The translations under genes and the position numbers were made by a program. Below, in pieces: positions 1 through 8,941 of a stretch of 27,242 bases of DNA (within the stretch, counting starts at the first letter, position 1; every line of letters starts with the position of its first letter). This DNA comes from Candidatus Segetimicrobium genomatis (GTDB taxonomy: Bacteria; Sysuimicrobiota; Sysuimicrobiia; Sysuimicrobiales; Segetimicrobiaceae). Where the stretch lies: assembly GCA_005883865.1 (NCBI GenBank), contig VBAO01000001.1:1-27242 (forward strand), read 5' to 3'. A model generated the notes under the pieces. The model ran no database searches, was not told where the DNA came from, and worked only from the letters and a program-made list of their open reading frames with translations.

Positions 1-2
1 GG

Positions 3-1040
3 ATCCGAGCGTACGTTCGTGCCTTCGAGCCGGCGAAGCGGCTCGTGCTGATCACCGCGCGCGTCGGGGGTCGGCTGCAGGCGGTGCTCCCCCTGATCAA
101 GGAGCGAGCGCTGTCGTATGGCTTTCCCGTGACCAGGCTACGCGGAGCGGCCAATTGCCACTCGTGTCGGTTCGACGTAGTCCGGGGCGCTGGCCTCGAG
201 GGCGAGGTCGCCGTCTCGGCTGTCTGGAAGTCCCTCAGGCGTTTCCGACATTGGGATGTCCTGCAGTTCTGTGATGTGCCGGAGGCTGGCGCACTGGACC
301 GTTTGTGTGACGTGACCCGCGGCGATGGGTTGCTCATCGCGCGCTGGGAATCGAAGCGCAGCCCCTATATCCCGCTCTCGGCCTTCCGCGGAGACGAGGA
401 CCCGTGGCGTTCGAACAGCAGCGCGAACTTTCGCTCGAGCATGCGCAAGAGGATCCGACGACTCGGCGCGCGCGGCCCCCTACGCCTGCGGCGAATTGAA
501 ACCGCCGATCAGCATTGCATTCAGAAGTTCTACGACCTCGAAAAAACTGGCTGGAAGGGCGACGTCGGGAGCGCCATTGCGTGCAACCAAAGCACCCGCA
601 CGTTCTATGACGAGATCGCCGAGAATGCGGCGCGCTTCAACTATCTCTCGCTCTATTTCCTTGAAGTCAACGACCAGATGGTCGCCGCCAACTTTGGACT
701 CAGCTATCGGGGTCGCTTCTTCAGCCTCAAACTCGTCATGAACGAGGAGTATAGGGAATTCGGCCCGGGCCATCTGATGATCAATGCTGGCGTCCAGGAT
801 TGCGTGGAGCGGGGCTTCACTCACTACGATTTCACGGGGCCGCGGGAGGAGTATGAGAGTACGTGGACCTCGCATGTTCGGCCCCACTCCGAGGTCTTGG
901 TCTTCCGGGACGGTCCCTACGGCCGCCTGCTTCATGCCGTCAACCTCCGACTGAGGGGCCGCGTGCGATTGAGGGCCCGGGTGGGAGCGCTGCTTGGTCG
1001 AGCCGATCGTTCACCCCGAAGTGGTGGCCAACCGGCCTAG
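3..1040 (+). CDS. GNAT-fold acyltransferase, CelD/BcsL-like (5' truncated)
   Basis: The reading frame is open to the left edge of the window. Residues before the first possible start (GTG at 45) continue the family pattern, a strand followed by a GGRLQAVLPL-like segment, so the true N-terminus lies outside. The protein resembles the CelD/FemAB-like GNAT group (Acetyltransf_6) found in exopolysaccharide loci. Its second half has the typical order: a basic NFRSSMRKRIRRL helix, a YDLEKTGWKG segment, strands around VAANFGLSYRGRFFSLK, and a late YDFTGP motif. Such proteins are thought to transfer an acyl or aminoacyl group to a sugar or lipid; the substrate cannot be read here. The C-terminal 40 residues are Arg-rich. 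The middle is lower in GC than the rest of the window (97 of 180 bases, 54%, at 481-540 and 601-720). A second, different member of the family lies at 5839. The family call is fairly sure and the function unknown. Confidence 0.75.
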   Translation: MRAYVRAFEPAKRLVLITARVGGRLQAVLPLIKERALSYGFPVTRLRGAANCHSCRFDVVRGAGLEGEVAVSAVWKSLRRFRHWDVLQFCDVPEAGALDRLCDVTRGDGLLIARWESKRSPYIPLSAFRGDEDPWRSNSSANFRSSMRKRIRRLGARGPLRLRRIETADQHCIQKFYDLEKTGWKGDVGSAIACNQSTRTFYDEIAENAARFNYLSLYFLEVNDQMVAANFGLSYRGRFFSLKLVMNEEYREFGPGHLMINAGVQDCVERGFTHYDFTGPREEYESTWTSHVRPHSEVLVFRDGPYGRLLHAVNLRLRGRVRLRARVGALLGRADRSPRSGGQPA

Positions 1041-1059
1041 GCCCGAAGCCGCAGATCTC

Positions 1060-1064
1060 GGGAG
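1060..1064 (+). promoter_or_regulatory. Possible ribosome binding site that would favour a CTG start at 1071
   Basis: GGGAG sits 6 nt before CTG at 1071, which is in frame with the ATP-grasp gene. The conventional start, GTG at 1098, has no comparable site at normal spacing. See the ATP-grasp entry. Confidence 0.35.
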
Positions 1065-1097
1065 AACACCCTGGCAACACTGTCAGTCGATGCGCTA

Positions 1098-2318
1098 GTG
1101 CTCGATGGACGCCTCCGACAGTCGCTGGTCACCGTGCGTTCGCTCGGTCGCCTGGGACGGTCGGTGGCGGCGGTGGACACCGTCAGCCACGTGCCGGCGT
1201 TTTCGTCGCGCTGGTGTCGGTCCGGCTTCGTGTGCCCGGCCGAGGAGGGCACCGACGCCTACGTCGCGTATCTGGAGGAGGTGCTGGAGCGCGTGGGCGC
1301 ACGAATCCTCATTCCCTCGGCCGATGGCACGATCGCGCTTCTTCGCCGGCACCGCGCGCGAGTTCAACAGCGAGTACGGATCGCCCTGGCGGACGAGCCG
1401 GCCCTGGCCATTGCCGTCAGTAAAGAGCGCACCTTGGCGGTCGCGAAGCGGCTGGGCATCGGCGTACCGCGCACGGTCTTCGTGAGCACCCTCGACGAGG
1501 TCCCGGCGGCGTTGAAGGAGATCGGACTCCCGGCTGTGGTCAAACCGAGCGAGTCGTGGCTCGGGGGTGAGCCACACGGAGCCTGGATGGGTCCCGAGCT
1601 CGTCACGACTCCAGACGAGGCGCGGCGTGCCGTGGGAGCGGTGACATGCCTCGGCGGCGTCGCGCTGTTCCAGGAGCTGCTCACTGGGCGACGTGAGGCC
1701 GTGAGTCTTCTCTATGCCAAGGGCGAGATCTACGCGCGTTTCGCCCAGTGGGCAAAGCGGACCGCACCGCCGCTCGGGGGCACATCCGTTCTGCGCCAGA
1801 GCATCGCCGTTCCGCCTGATATCGGTCATCAGGCGGAGCAGCTGGTGCGCGAAATCGACCTCGAGGGTTACTCGGAGGTCGAGTTCCGGCGCGACAGTGC
1901 CGGTGTCCCGTACTTGATGGAGATCAACCCGCGGCTCTCCGCGTCGGTTGAGATTGCGGTCCGCTGCGGCGTGGATTTCCCGCATCTGCTGTACCAATGG
2001 GCGAGTGGCGAGCCGATCGACACGATCGCGGCCTATCGGACTGGCGCCTGGATGCGGCATCTTCAAGGCGATATCATGACGACCATCGCGGCGTTCCTGC
2101 AGCGAGGTCGGCCCGGAGTCGCGTCGCCGACACAGGCGGTCTTGGGTTTCGGCCTCTCGTTTCTGAGGCCGATGAGCTACGACTATGTCGACTGGAAGGA
2201 CCTGCGTCCGGCGATCAAGGCGGCCAGCGACTGCAGCCGCGACTTGCTGATCAGGGCGACGCGAGCGCGATGGTCACGTTCGGGACGGAGTCTCTCGTCA
2301 TCGTCGCACCGAATATGA
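1098..2318 (+). CDS. ATP-grasp carboxylate-amine ligase-like protein
   Basis: This looks like an ATP-grasp enzyme (carbamoyl-phosphate-synthase-like/PylC-type group), which activates a carboxylate as an acyl phosphate and joins it to an amine or thiol. Visible features are the AVVKPSESWLGGEP region with the ATP-binding lysine near residue 150, the acidic strand YSEVEFRRD, and the metal-binding MEINPR motif near residues 274-279 followed by LSASVE. The first GTG is at 1098, but the upstream frame adds a DALVLDG strand typical of the N-terminus of this group. CTG at 1071, with GGGAG 6 nt before it, may be the real start (9 residues longer). The gene ends in an ATGA overlap with the oxidoreductase gene. 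In this locus it could attach an amino acid to a sugar acid or build a modified precursor; the substrate is unknown. Confidence 0.8.
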   Translation: MLDGRLRQSLVTVRSLGRLGRSVAAVDTVSHVPAFSSRWCRSGFVCPAEEGTDAYVAYLEEVLERVGARILIPSADGTIALLRRHRARVQQRVRIALADEPALAIAVSKERTLAVAKRLGIGVPRTVFVSTLDEVPAALKEIGLPAVVKPSESWLGGEPHGAWMGPELVTTPDEARRAVGAVTCLGGVALFQELLTGRREAVSLLYAKGEIYARFAQWAKRTAPPLGGTSVLRQSIAVPPDIGHQAEQLVREIDLEGYSEVEFRRDSAGVPYLMEINPRLSASVEIAVRCGVDFPHLLYQWASGEPIDTIAAYRTGAWMRHLQGDIMTTIAAFLQRGRPGVASPTQAVLGFGLSFLRPMSYDYVDWKDLRPAIKAASDCSRDLLIRATRARWSRSGRSLSSSSHRI

Positions 2319-3571
2319 ACATCTCGCCGCCGTCCGTGCCGTGTGCGCGCTACGACGCCGTGGTCGTCGGCGCCGGTCCCTACGGCCTCTCGACCGCGGC
2401 CCATCTTCGCGGGCGCGGGCTGACCGTCGCGGTATTCGGCAAGCCGTTGGAACTCTGGCGCCGTCACATGCCCAAGGGGATGCTGCTGCGCTCGCATTGG
2501 TGGGCGACCAGCCTCTCGGCTCCCGGTGAGCAGTATGGGTTCGAGCGCTTTCTCCGGGCCTCCAAATACGAGACGCGTTATCCCGTGCCGATCGAGGCGT
2601 TCATTGACTATGCCCTCTGGTTCCAACACCATGCGGTGCCCGACGTCGACGAGACCTACGTCGCGTCAGTCCAGCGTCAACGGGATTCCTTTCTCCTGAC
2701 GCTCGAGGACGGCCGCACGGTACAGAGCGCAGCGGTCGTCATGGCGGTCGGCCTCTACTACTATGCGGCTCGCGCGGAACCGTACGGTCGACTGCCCGGT
2801 CGACTCGTCTCGCATTCCTGCGAGCATCATGATTTGGGTGCCTTCAAGGGCAGGCGAGTCATCGTCGTCGGTGGCGGTCAGAGCGCGATCGAGTACACGG
2901 CGCTGCTGCACGAGGCTGGGGCGGCCGTCCATGTCGTCGCACGGCGACCCATTCTGTGGCTGCCCCCTGATCGGGCGAACGAGCGGACCCGGCTGGAGCG
3001 GATGCTGGCACCCAACGCGAGCATCGCACCCGGCTGGCGCAACTGGATACTCGAGCATTTCCCCTATCTCTTCTACCGCTTCCCCCAGGACAGTAAAGAC
3101 CGGTACAACGGCAACTACGTCTCCGGGGCCACGGACTGGTTACGGGAGCGGGTCATCGGCAAGGCGACGCTCCACGAGGGCCATACGGTTGTCGAGGCGA
3201 CGGAGGTGGATGGGAGAGTCGCCGCGACCATCTCTGACGGGACGACGGTGAGGGCCGATCACGCCATCCTGGCGACGGGTTACCGGGTCGATCTCAACAA
3301 GTTGACGATGCTCCACCCATCACTGCTGAGCGACGTCAAAACCGATAGGGCGATTCCGATCCTGAGCCCATCGTTCGAGAGCAGTGTGGCGGGCCTCTAC
3401 TTTGTCGGACTGACTTCCCTGCGCGCCTTCGGCCCGCTGTACCGGTTCGTCGCCGGCTGCAAGGCGGCGGGCCGTCGCGTCGCGGCGTCGGTTGCACGAC
3501 AGAAGATCGCAACACGGTACGCAGTAACCCGCCCGGCCCCGGAGCTCACGGAGCGGCAGCCCGCGGCGTGA
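2315..3571 (+). CDS. FAD/NAD(P)-dependent oxidoreductase, flavin monooxygenase-like
   Basis: A protein of about 418 residues with two Rossmann dinucleotide sites: GAGPYG at residues 19-24 for FAD and a GGGQSA motif near 186-191 for NAD(P)H. ATGY near 320-323 is typical of class B flavoprotein monooxygenases and of the lysine/ornithine N-hydroxylase group. The open frame extends further upstream, but ATG 2315 overlaps the preceding stop as ATGA and puts the FAD motif at the usual distance from the N-terminus. There is no signal peptide or membrane segment, so it is probably cytoplasmic. The next gene starts in a GTGA overlap with its stop. It may oxidise an amine or a sugar-linked group, or make a small modified substituent with the ATP-grasp and methyltransferase neighbours. 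The fold is clear; the substrate is unknown. Confidence 0.82.
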   Translation: MNISPPSVPCARYDAVVVGAGPYGLSTAAHLRGRGLTVAVFGKPLELWRRHMPKGMLLRSHWWATSLSAPGEQYGFERFLRASKYETRYPVPIEAFIDYALWFQHHAVPDVDETYVASVQRQRDSFLLTLEDGRTVQSAAVVMAVGLYYYAARAEPYGRLPGRLVSHSCEHHDLGAFKGRRVIVVGGGQSAIEYTALLHEAGAAVHVVARRPILWLPPDRANERTRLERMLAPNASIAPGWRNWILEHFPYLFYRFPQDSKDRYNGNYVSGATDWLRERVIGKATLHEGHTVVEATEVDGRVAATISDGTTVRADHAILATGYRVDLNKLTMLHPSLLSDVKTDRAIPILSPSFESSVAGLYFVGLTSLRAFGPLYRFVAGCKAAGRRVAASVARQKIATRYAVTRPAPELTERQPAA

Positions 3572-4413
3572 GCACGACTGGCAACGGACGCGGCAACCTC
3601 CCCCTTCCCCTCCGCGAGCATTATCTCGTGGAGAAGGAGCTCGCGGTACGCTTGCGCACGTCGCCGCGCGATGCGCGGCGCGCGCTCTATTCCACCATTT
3701 ACGATGAGCTGTTCCGCCGCGTGCCGCACCACCCGATGCTGCGGCGCAAGAGCGATCCCGTCACCACGCGCCGCTTGGTGCTATCGCAGCTTCGGCTGCT
3801 TCGGCGCTTCCTCCGGCCGGACACGTGCTTTCTCGAGATCGGGCCTGGCGACTGCAGCCTCTCGTTCGCCGTCGCGCAGGTCGTCCGCCAGGTCTACGCC
3901 GTGGACGTATCGGCGGTGATCAGCGCAGCGGCCGGACGTCCGGCCAACGTCCAGCTGATCCTGTCCGATGGAACGAGCGTTCCCGTCCCCCAGGGGAGCG
4001 TCACGGTGGCATTCAGCAATCAACTCCTCGAGCATCTGCATCCCGACGACGCGCTCGAGCAGGTGCGCAACATCTACCACGCCCTCGCCCGCGGCGGCGT
4101 GTACATCGGCATCACGCCAAACGCCCTCTCGGGGCCCCATGACGTGTCGAAGTTTTTCGACCGCGTGCCGACAGGCTTTCATCTCAAGGAGTACACGAAT
4201 GCCGAACTCTACGACCTCTTCGTCGACGCCGGGTTTTCCAAGGTCCGCGCGATGCTGTCGGTGAAGGGGCACTCGCTGCTCATGCCGGTGGCGGTGTGCC
4301 GCGTGGCGGAGTGGTTGATTCGCCGGCTGCCATTCCCATGGAGCCGTCACGTCGCGGCCCGCCTACCGGCTCGGCTGATTCTCGGAATTCAAATGGTCGC
4401 CTACAAGGCGTAG
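3568..4413 (+). CDS. Class I SAM-dependent methyltransferase
   Basis: The GTG start at 3568 overlaps the preceding TGA. The 281-residue protein has a Methyltransf_11-type core: motif I FLEIGPGD near residues 87-95, an acidic strand end YAVDVS, motif II-like SDGTSVPVPQGSV, then FSNQLLEHLHPDDA and LARGGVYIGITPN, which are typical of this family. About 80 N-terminal residues form a helical, basic extension. The C-terminus is moderately hydrophobic but shows no clear membrane span. It probably O-methylates a sugar residue or a small substituent of the polysaccharide. It forms a coupled set with the ATP-grasp and flavoprotein genes. The family call is firm; the acceptor is unknown. Confidence 0.85.
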   Translation: MSTTGNGRGNLPLPLREHYLVEKELAVRLRTSPRDARRALYSTIYDELFRRVPHHPMLRRKSDPVTTRRLVLSQLRLLRRFLRPDTCFLEIGPGDCSLSFAVAQVVRQVYAVDVSAVISAAAGRPANVQLILSDGTSVPVPQGSVTVAFSNQLLEHLHPDDALEQVRNIYHALARGGVYIGITPNALSGPHDVSKFFDRVPTGFHLKEYTNAELYDLFVDAGFSKVRAMLSVKGHSLLMPVAVCRVAEWLIRRLPFPWSRHVAARLPARLILGIQMVAYKA

Positions 4414-4432
4414 CGCTTCCGAGACGGTCGTC

Positions 4433-5866
4433 ATGATCGAACGCCGCGATATCTCCGAGGAGAGCCCGAAGGGAGGGGGGACCGAGCCGCCCTCGCCGAC
4501 TGGCGGAGGGACTCCCGCGCCACGCCGAGAGTGGTGGCAAGAAGACGCCGCCGGTGCCGCGAGCCGTTGGTCCGAGCCTGCCGCCGAGGCCCAGGAGGCA
4601 CCGGCCGACAGCGCCGTGTCCTTTTACCTTCTGATGGGCTTCACCTTCATTTTGTTGGTTGCGCCACAACGGTTCATTCCGGCGCTTGCCCAGGTACGCA
4701 TCGCCCTCCTGACGGCGATCGGGGCGGTGGCCGTGCACTTGGTGAACCGGTTCGTGCACCGACAACCGCTCGTCGTGTTCACGCGCGAGCTGCGCATCGT
4801 GGCCGTCCTTTGCGGCTGGGCCATCGTGACCGTCCCCTTTTCTTACTGGCCGGGCGGGAGCGTCGAAGTCCTTCTCAGCCATTATTTCAAGAACGTCGCG
4901 GTCTTCTGGTTGATCGGCGCCACCGTCAGTAGCGTGACTCGACTCCGTCAGGTTGCCTGGGGACTGAGCCTGATGACGATTCCGGCGGCGGTGGTGGGAG
5001 TCGGCGAGTACCTGTCAGGGAACCTGCGTGGCGGTCGGATCGTCGGGTTCGTCTCGCCGATGGCGAGCAATCCGAATGATCTCGCCCTGCTGGTCAACTT
5101 GGTTCTCCCGTTCACGGTCGCGCTCCTGGCGATCAACCGGAACACCGTCATTCGTACGGGGTTGTTTGCGATCCTCGGCCTGGATGTCCTCGCGGTCATT
5201 CTCACGTTCTCTCGCGGCGGTTTCTTGACGCTGGCGACGATCCTCTCGACCTACGCCTGGGCGTGGGCCCGGCGCGGAGGAGGGCGCTGGGTGGTCGTGC
5301 TCGTGGTCGCGCTCGCGGCCGCGCCGTTGCTGCCGTCGACCTATGTGGACCGCCTGGGCACGATCACCAGTGTCGACGCGGACCCGACCGGGTCCTCCCA
5401 AGAGCGGTGGAGGGACACGGTCGCCGCGCTGGAGTTCGTGCGCGCCCACCCAATCGTCGGGGCCGGGATCGGCATGAACAGCCTGGCCCTCAACGACGTG
5501 CGGGGGCCGTCGTGGAAGCCCGTGCACAACGTGTTTCTCGAGTACGCCGTCGATCTGGGTATCCCGGGGTTGGTCCTGTATCTCCTGTTGTTCGTCAGCT
5601 GCGCCAAGAGCGCGATCGTCGTCCACCGCCGATCCGCGGGCGCCGTCGGCCTTCGGGAACTGCACAGCCTTGCCGAGGCGGTCCGCACCAGCCTGCTTGG
5701 CTTCGGCGTCGCCGCGCTCTTCCATCCGGTGGCATATCACACCGTTTTCTATTACTTCGGCGCGGTGGCGGTCGCCTTGAGGGCCGCGCTCGTCGCTGAA
5801 GAGGGACATCGCGGCACCCCGGAGGTCGCCGGCGAACCATGGGCCCCAGTCAATACGGACTCGTAA
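4433..5866 (+). CDS. O-antigen ligase/polymerase-like membrane protein (Wzy_C family)
   Basis: A polytopic membrane protein of 477 residues. After a soluble stretch of about 60 residues rich in Pro, Gly, Glu and Arg, there are roughly ten hydrophobic segments. FSRGGFL near residues 259-265, a large hydrophilic loop, and the late signature GAGIGMNSL ... KPVHNVFLEYAVDLGIPGL (His near 365) match the Wzy_C/O-antigen ligase family (PF04932), which polymerises or ligates undecaprenyl-linked oligosaccharides on the outer face of the inner membrane. With the flippase at 13161 it supports a Wzx/Wzy-type pathway. Polymerase and ligase cannot be separated from sequence alone. The low-complexity N-terminal extension is longer than I would expect. 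The next gene's first possible start lies 28 nt inside this gene. Confidence 0.85.
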   Translation: MIERRDISEESPKGGGTEPPSPTGGGTPAPRREWWQEDAAGAASRWSEPAAEAQEAPADSAVSFYLLMGFTFILLVAPQRFIPALAQVRIALLTAIGAVAVHLVNRFVHRQPLVVFTRELRIVAVLCGWAIVTVPFSYWPGGSVEVLLSHYFKNVAVFWLIGATVSSVTRLRQVAWGLSLMTIPAAVVGVGEYLSGNLRGGRIVGFVSPMASNPNDLALLVNLVLPFTVALLAINRNTVIRTGLFAILGLDVLAVILTFSRGGFLTLATILSTYAWAWARRGGGRWVVVLVVALAAAPLLPSTYVDRLGTITSVDADPTGSSQERWRDTVAALEFVRAHPIVGAGIGMNSLALNDVRGPSWKPVHNVFLEYAVDLGIPGLVLYLLLFVSCAKSAIVVHRRSAGAVGLRELHSLAEAVRTSLLGFGVAALFHPVAYHTVFYYFGAVAVALRAALVAEEGHRGTPEVAGEPWAPVNTDS

Positions 5867-7017
5867 CCAATACGACGATGATCAAGACGATCGAGGATGC
5901 GGCCGGCTTTTGCGCGCTCAGGGAGGAGTGGGACGAGCTGCTCGAAGCCAGTGCCTCGAATTCCTTCTTCTTGACCTGGGAGTGGCTGTATCCCTGGTGG
6001 AAGCATCTCTCCGGCGACCGAAAGCTGCGTATCATCACGCTGCGCTCCGACGGCGAGCTCATCGCCATTGCGCCCCTGGCGTCGCGGCGCGGGCGGCTCG
6101 CACGCCTGGTCCCATTTCGCGCGTTCGAATTCCTCGGCGCCGATCGGCTCGCCTCGGATTACCTGGATCTGATCATCAAGCGTGGTCGGGAGGCAGAGGC
6201 GCTGCAGGCGCTGGGCGACTACCTGGACCGCGAAATGGCGATGCTCGAAATGGCCAATCTTCGCCGAGACTCCTGCACAGCCGCGAGCCTGACGCGGGAA
6301 CTTCAGGAGCACGGGTGGACCCCGTATGAAGAAACGACCGGTATCTGTCCGTTCATTCCCTTGTCCGGCCACTCCTGGGAATCTTATCTCGCGAGCTTGG
6401 GCCCCGAGCATCGCTATAACTTCCGGCGGCGGCTGAAAAATCTCACCAAGGCGTCCGACGTGCGCTTCGAGCAAGCGCGTTCGCCCGCGCAGGTTCGCGC
6501 CACATTGCCCTGGCTCGTGACCCTGCACAAGATGCGCTGGCGGAATCACGGACGCTCGGACGCCTTCCACCGATCAGATCTCCTGGCCTTTCACGAGGAG
6601 GCGAGCCGCCTGGCGCTCGAGCGCGGCTGGCTGCGGCTCTTTCTCATGACGATAGACGGTCAGCCCGCGGCATCCCTCTATGGCTTTCACTACCACCGCA
6701 CCTTCTACTTCCTCCAGTCGGGCTTCGATCCCACGTTTCGGAAGCAGAGCGTCGGTCTGCTCACCATGGGATTGGCGATTAAGAGCGCCATCGAGGAAGG
6801 AGCAGAAGAATACGACATGCTCCGGGGCGACGAGCCGTACAAGTTCCACTGGGCTCGGGAGCAGCGCGGTCTCGTCCGGATCGAACTGTACCCACCGCGT
6901 CTGTCCGCGTTGCTCTACCGGCGCGTTCAATCCGTGGGCCGGGCCGCCAAGACAGTGATGCGGGGCGCCTTCGCGAGGACGATGACTCATCGCACCGCGA
7001 CGGCGCTGAGAGGCTGA
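5839..7017 (+). CDS. GNAT-fold acyltransferase, CelD/BcsL-like
   Basis: A protein of about 392 residues of the CelD/FemAB-like GNAT family (Acetyltransf_6). The N-terminal motif SFFLTWEWLYPWWKHL, the IAIAPL strand, the PEHRYNFRRRLKNL basic helix, SLYGFHYHRTFYFLQSGFDP and the closing YDMLRGDEPYKFHWA are characteristic of proteins of exopolysaccharide and cellulose loci. They are expected to move an acyl or aminoacyl group onto a sugar; the donor and acceptor are not known. Two starts are possible: ATG 5839, inside the preceding gene, and ATG 5878 just after it (13 residues shorter). Neither has a strong ribosome binding site; 5878 leaves the family N-terminus complete. The stop is 1 nt before the asnB-like gene. 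It is distinct in sequence from the GNAT protein at the left edge. Confidence 0.8.
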   Translation: MGPSQYGLVTNTTMIKTIEDAAGFCALREEWDELLEASASNSFFLTWEWLYPWWKHLSGDRKLRIITLRSDGELIAIAPLASRRGRLARLVPFRAFEFLGADRLASDYLDLIIKRGREAEALQALGDYLDREMAMLEMANLRRDSCTAASLTRELQEHGWTPYEETTGICPFIPLSGHSWESYLASLGPEHRYNFRRRLKNLTKASDVRFEQARSPAQVRATLPWLVTLHKMRWRNHGRSDAFHRSDLLAFHEEASRLALERGWLRLFLMTIDGQPAASLYGFHYHRTFYFLQSGFDPTFRKQSVGLLTMGLAIKSAIEEGAEEYDMLRGDEPYKFHWAREQRGLVRIELYPPRLSALLYRRVQSVGRAAKTVMRGAFARTMTHRTATALRG

Positions 7018-7018
7018 G

Positions 7019-8941
7019 ATGTGCGGCATCTTCGGCGTCTTCGGCAGCGACGGGACGCGGCCAGCGGACCGTCAGGGCCTGCTCCGAATGGGAGAGGTGC
7101 TGGCCCGTCGCGGGCCGGATGGCGGTGGGCTTCACACGGACGGCGGTCTCGGCATCGGGATGCGTCGTCTGAGCATCATCGACCTGAAGACCGGCGACCA
7201 GCCGTTGGCCAACGAAGACGGATCCCTCTGGGTCGTCTTCAATGGTGAGATCTATAACTACCGCGAGCTCACGGCGGAACTTCTGGCGAAGGGGCATCGG
7301 TTTTCGACAGCGTCAGATACGGAGGTGCTCGTTCACTTGTACGAGGACCACGGCGAGGCCTGCGTCGACAAGCTGCGCGGAATGTTCGCCTTTGCCGTAT
7401 GGAATCGATCGCGACGCACGTTGTTTCTCGCCCGCGACCGGTTGGGAATCAAACCGCTCTACTATGGCCAGACCCCACACGGATTCGTGTTCGGGTCGGA
7501 GCTGAAGGCGGTTCTTCAGAGCCCGTGGGTTCCCCGCGAGGTGGATCGCCGTGGGGTCGCGGCCTACCTTCAGTTCGGGTACGTGCCGGAGGCGCTCACC
7601 ATCCTCAAGGGGGTAGCCAAACTCCCGCCCGGACACACCCTGACGGTGCGAGAGGGGCGCGCCGGGGCGCCGCGGCGCTACTGGGATCCAACAGCGTCCT
7701 TCCGGAATCCGGGGCGCCCGCCGAGCGAAGAGGACGCATCCGAGTCACTGTGGACCCTCTTGAAGGACGCAGTCCGCTCGCACCTCGTCAGCGACGTGCC
7801 GGTCGGCGCCTTCCTGAGCGGGGGAGTCGATTCGAGCACCGTCGTCGCGATCATGGCGTCCGAGGTCGGTGTCCCGGTCAAGACGTTCTCCGTGGGCTTC
7901 CGGGAAGAAGCGTACAACGAGCTCGCCTATGCGCGACGAGTCGCAGAGCGGTTCCGGACAGAGCACCACGAGCTCGTCGTCGGTCCCCAAGACCTCGACG
8001 TGCTGGATGACCTCCTGAGCGCCTTCGATGAGCCGTTTGCCGATCCATCCGCGATCCCGACCTACCTCGTCTCGCGTCTCGCGCGGCAGCACGTGAAGGT
8101 CGTGTTGTCGGGTGACGGAGGGGATGAGTTGTTCGCCGGTTACGACCGGTACATGGTGGACCACCGCCGGCGGCATCTGGGGCTCATCGGGGACGTGGGG
8201 CTCGGCGGCGGCTTGCGAGGCCTGAGTGCACTGCTGCCGGAGGGGGCGCCAGGCAAGAACCTCCTCTACAACTTGTCGCTCCCGCGCATGGAGCGATACC
8301 TGGACGCTATTTCACTCTTTCCACCCCGCGCTCTTCGGCATCTCCTGGAGCCCGCGGTCGCCGCCGAGGCGGTCGTCCCGATGGACACGAGGCCCAGCGC
8401 GGGGCTGGATGCGCTCTCCCGGCTGCAGGATCTTGACCTGCGCACCTACCTTCCGGGAGACATCCTCACGAAGGTCGATCGGATGAGCATGGCGAACTCC
8501 CTCGAGGCACGGGTCCCACTCCTCGATCATCCCTTTGTGGAGTTTGCCTGCGGACTGCCTGCCCGCCTCCGGCTCAACTCCGGAGAGCAGAAGTATCTGC
8601 TGAAGCGGGTGCTCCGAGGTCGGCTCCCCGCGGAGGTGTTGATCCGCCCGAAGCAGGGATTCGCGGTGCCCCTCGAAGCCTGGTTCGAGGAACGATTGCC
8701 CGGATTCTTTCAAGACCTGCTTGCCGGGGCGAGCCGCCTCGCGGATGTCGGAGTCAAGCCCTCGGCCGTCCAGTCCCTGATGGAGCTGTATACGAGGAGA
8801 CGACGACCGGACCACTGCCGGCGTCTCTGGGCCCTGGCCGTGCTCGATCGGGCCCTTCGCCGGATTTTGCGGACCGAGGGCCATCAGGTGGACTCGCTGC
8901 GCGGAGCCGAATCCAAGATCGGGAGCGAATCGAAATCATGA
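7019..8941 (+). CDS. asnB: Glutamine-dependent asparagine synthetase-like amidotransferase (copy 1)
   Basis: 640 residues, close to the usual length of this class. The N-terminal Ntn glutaminase domain begins MCGIFG, with catalytic Cys2 after Met removal, RRGPDGG, FNGEIYNY and a DRLGIKPLYY end. The C-terminal synthetase domain has the ATP PP-loop SGGVDSS at residues 267-273, LSGDGGDELFAGYDRY, and the KVDRMSMANSLEARVPLLDH segment. The enzyme hydrolyses glutamine and passes ammonia to an adenylated carboxylate. In surface polysaccharide loci, homologues such as WbpS are linked to amidation of uronic acids. Here two paralogues share a locus with an AlgD-like dehydrogenase, so a uronamide product is plausible (inference). 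The start is fixed by the need for Cys at position 2. The gene overlaps the next one by 4 nt (ATGA). Confidence 0.9.
   Translation: MCGIFGVFGSDGTRPADRQGLLRMGEVLARRGPDGGGLHTDGGLGIGMRRLSIIDLKTGDQPLANEDGSLWVVFNGEIYNYRELTAELLAKGHRFSTASDTEVLVHLYEDHGEACVDKLRGMFAFAVWNRSRRTLFLARDRLGIKPLYYGQTPHGFVFGSELKAVLQSPWVPREVDRRGVAAYLQFGYVPEALTILKGVAKLPPGHTLTVREGRAGAPRRYWDPTASFRNPGRPPSEEDASESLWTLLKDAVRSHLVSDVPVGAFLSGGVDSSTVVAIMASEVGVPVKTFSVGFREEAYNELAYARRVAERFRTEHHELVVGPQDLDVLDDLLSAFDEPFADPSAIPTYLVSRLARQHVKVVLSGDGGDELFAGYDRYMVDHRRRHLGLIGDVGLGGGLRGLSALLPEGAPGKNLLYNLSLPRMERYLDAISLFPPRALRHLLEPAVAAEAVVPMDTRPSAGLDALSRLQDLDLRTYLPGDILTKVDRMSMANSLEARVPLLDHPFVEFACGLPARLRLNSGEQKYLLKRVLRGRLPAEVLIRPKQGFAVPLEAWFEERLPGFFQDLLAGASRLADVGVKPSAVQSLMELYTRRRRPDHCRRLWALAVLDRALRRILRTEGHQVDSLRGAESKIGSESKS

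Noticed and set aside
1..6. BamHI recognition site exactly at the left edge as a cloning junction
   Set aside because: The same hexamer occurs inside the window (near 452 and 7215), so one at the edge may be chance; there is no vector sequence to confirm it.
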